From: Phycisphaerales bacterium
GTDB taxonomy: Bacteria > Planctomycetota > Phycisphaerae > Phycisphaerales > UBA1924
Length of the DNA: 62,040 bases
Assembly: GCA_020853975.1 (NCBI GenBank)
Contig: JADYXW010000019.1
Span: 1 to 62,040 of the forward strand
Direction: 5' to 3'
In this document: positions 60,698 to 62,040 of the stretch, in pieces
Numbering within the stretch: position 1 is the stretch's first letter
Layout: each line of letters starts with the position of its first letter
The notes under the pieces: generated by a model
What the model was told of the DNA's origin: nothing
The model's database searches: none
Seen by the model: only the letters and a program-made list of their open reading frames with translations
Translations under genes and position numbers: made by a program

Positions 60698-62040
60698 ATG
60701 CGCCGGAATTCGATGCCTCACGCCCGCGGCTGGTTCAAGGCCCTGGTGGTGCTTCTCGCGGGCGCCCCCGCCGCTCTCTCTCACGCCCAGAGCGTCGACC
60801 CCAGGTTCCATGTCTCTTGGGGCATGCAGGTCGCCAACGGGTACAGCATCCCGGTGCCCGCGGACGCGGGGATCCAGCGCGACCTGGTGCTCTTCCCGGG
60901 CACCTGGTTCGGCCGCTACCCGGCGCAGGGCCCGCACATGATCGAACTCGCGCCCGAGGGCAAGGAGGCCCTGTACGCCGACCACTTCGAGCGCATCGCC
61001 CGCGAGATCGCCTACCGCATCCCCGACGAGAACTGGGATGGCTACGCGGCGATCGACTGGGAGCTGTGGGCCCCCAACTGGTGGATGCACGAGAACGTGC
61101 CCAGCCACGGCGCGTGGGATGCCGAGGACCGCGACTTCCTCAACGACTGGCGCGACTACATCCGCCAGCACCGGGCCGAGCTGCTCGAAGGCCTCACGCT
61201 CGAGGAGCAGGAGGCCGTTTTCGCCCGCACCTGGAACGAGGCGGGCCGCGAGTTCTTCGAGCGGACGGTTCGCGAGTGCAAGCGTCTCCGCCCGAACACA
61301 AAGTGGGGCTTCTACAACCTGCCCGGCAACCAGTATCTGACGTGGATCAGCAACCAGCCCGTGCACACCAGCCGCCGCGCGATCTGCGACGACAAGTGGG
61401 AAGAGGAACTTGGCTGGATGCGGGACTGCGTCGACGTCTTCTACCCCTGCTACTACTACCCGTACAAGGGCGTGCCCGGCACCCCCCACTACTCCGCGCT
61501 CGAGATCGAGCTCAGCACCCAGCGCGAGTTCATCCGCCGCTCCTCCGAGCAGTTCATGCGGTTCGCGCAGGGCAAGCTCGTCGTGCCCTGGGTCTGCCAC
61601 CGGTACAACATCCCTCAGCAGAACTTCCCGCACGTCTGGACCTCGGGCGATGGCGAGAACAACGACCTCGACAACATGTTCCGCGAGACCGCCCTCTCGG
61701 GCGTCCAGGGCCTGGTCATCTGGGGCTCGGTCTCTGCTTCGACCTTCGCGGCTGACTCCGAGTTCTTCACATCGCACCTCTTCCCAAGCACCCAGCAACT
61801 CCATCTTGACCTCAACCCGCCTCCGCCCCCGCCACCCCCGGGTGGTGACACGGGCGGCGGCTCCGGTGGCGACACGGGCGGCGGCTCCGGCGGCGACACC
61901 GGCGGCGGCTCCGGCGGCGATACCGGCGGCGGGTCCGGTGGCGATACCGGCGGCGGGTCCGGTGGGGAAACCGGCGGCGGGTCGGGTGGCGATCCCGGCG
62001 GCGGGGCGGGTGGCGATACGGGCGGCGGGGCGGGTGGCGA
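60698..62040 (+). CDS. Secreted GH56 hyaluronidase-like protein (partial, runs off the window)
   Basis: At least 447 residues with a signal peptide (about 1-30, cleaved near HAQS). The catalytic domain (about 35-370) shows the GH56 hyaluronidase pattern: GYAAIDWELWAPNW with the Asp120/Glu122 pair in the place of the catalytic D-x-E of animal hyaluronidases, KWGFYNLPGNQY, and GVQGLVIWGSVS near the end of the barrel. The family splits hyaluronan and is known mainly from animals. A Pro stretch and a GGDTGGGS repeat follow. No ribosome site is strong, but GGGAGG lies before the ATG (60686-60691). The end of the gene is outside the window. Confidence 0.82.
   Translation, partial: MRRNSMPHARGWFKALVVLLAGAPAALSHAQSVDPRFHVSWGMQVANGYSIPVPADAGIQRDLVLFPGTWFGRYPAQGPHMIELAPEGKEALYADHFERIAREIAYRIPDENWDGYAAIDWELWAPNWWMHENVPSHGAWDAEDRDFLNDWRDYIRQHRAELLEGLTLEEQEAVFARTWNEAGREFFERTVRECKRLRPNTKWGFYNLPGNQYLTWISNQPVHTSRRAICDDKWEEELGWMRDCVDVFYPCYYYPYKGVPGTPHYSALEIELSTQREFIRRSSEQFMRFAQGKLVVPWVCHRYNIPQQNFPHVWTSGDGENNDLDNMFRETALSGVQGLVIWGSVSASTFAADSEFFTSHLFPSTQQLHLDLNPPPPPPPPGGDTGGGSGGDTGGGSGGDTGGGSGGDTGGGSGGDTGGGSGGETGGGSGGDPGGGAGGDTGGGAGG
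61841..62040 (+). repeat. Tandem 24-base repeat coding for GGDTGGGS units
   Basis: Eight full copies and a partial ninth of a 24-base unit, starting 61841, 61865, 61889 and so on, coding for GGDTGGGS with small changes (GGETGGGS, GGDPGGGA, GGDTGGGA). It continues past the window end. It forms a flexible, Gly-rich, weakly acidic tail on the GH56-like protein. Confidence 0.95.

Noticed and set aside
61841..62040. The repeated unit as a possible CRISPR array
   Set aside because: The unit is 24 bases with no spacers, is in frame with the upstream gene and codes for a regular Gly/Asp/Ser repeat, so it is a protein repeat.

Overview
The window is GC-rich, densely packed chromosomal DNA from a Gram-negative bacterium. 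Several features point to the Planctomycetota, probably the class Phycisphaerae. These are a short type I dockerin-like tail on a secreted protein, a prepilin-like secreted protein with the long [29 protein letters not shown] start (split here by its position in the entry), paired secreted ClpP-fold proteins with small N-terminal beta domains, an ECF sigma factor with a one-span membrane partner, and a helix-turn-helix protein with two terminal membrane spans. The assignment is inference from gene content; no rRNA is present.

Left part (1-20.5 kb). A leftward block carries psd, pssA, a degenerate sensor kinase and a LuxR-type response regulator, so phospholipid synthesis is linked with signalling. 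Divergent from it are a stand-alone receiver and an HD-GYP protein. Then follow a solitary DNA methyltransferase, a DEAD-box helicase and an Abi/HEPN gene next to a tRNA-Ala(GGC). Next come heptose-related genes (waaF-like, gmhB-like), an unknown two-gene membrane unit, two tandem secreted ClpP-fold proteins of which one has lost its serine, a CCA-type nucleotidyltransferase, and an ECF sigma pair.

Middle part (20.5-41 kb). This is mostly housekeeping: a Pmp3 peptide, an alcohol dehydrogenase, a HEAT-repeat lipoprotein, serA, uppP, two SPOUT RNA methyltransferases, thioredoxin-fold secreted proteins, an alternative sigma-70 factor, superoxide dismutase, an iron-type solute-binding protein, a prepilin-like protein, an MFS carrier, a cyclophilin, a lipid kinase, ybeY and a CorC-type protein. 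A 660-base gap between the sigma factor and sod is the longest stretch without a gene.

Right part (41-62 kb). A 1118-residue protein joins a Maf/DUF115 domain to what look like inactive nucleotidyltransferase and radical-SAM modules; its stop overlaps the start of a CMP-nonulosonate synthetase. Next are an OPT transporter, der, a ferredoxin, a dockerin-tailed secreted protein and a metal P1B-ATPase with a His-rich head and a CPS motif. A trehalose unit pairs otsA with an OtsB-GH15 fusion. The end holds polysaccharide genes (a GT4 glycosyltransferase and an O-antigen ligase-like protein) and a secreted protein resembling animal GH56 hyaluronidases, which runs off the window inside a Gly-rich repeat. 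The two most unusual items are the Maf-type fusion and the GH56-like protein.
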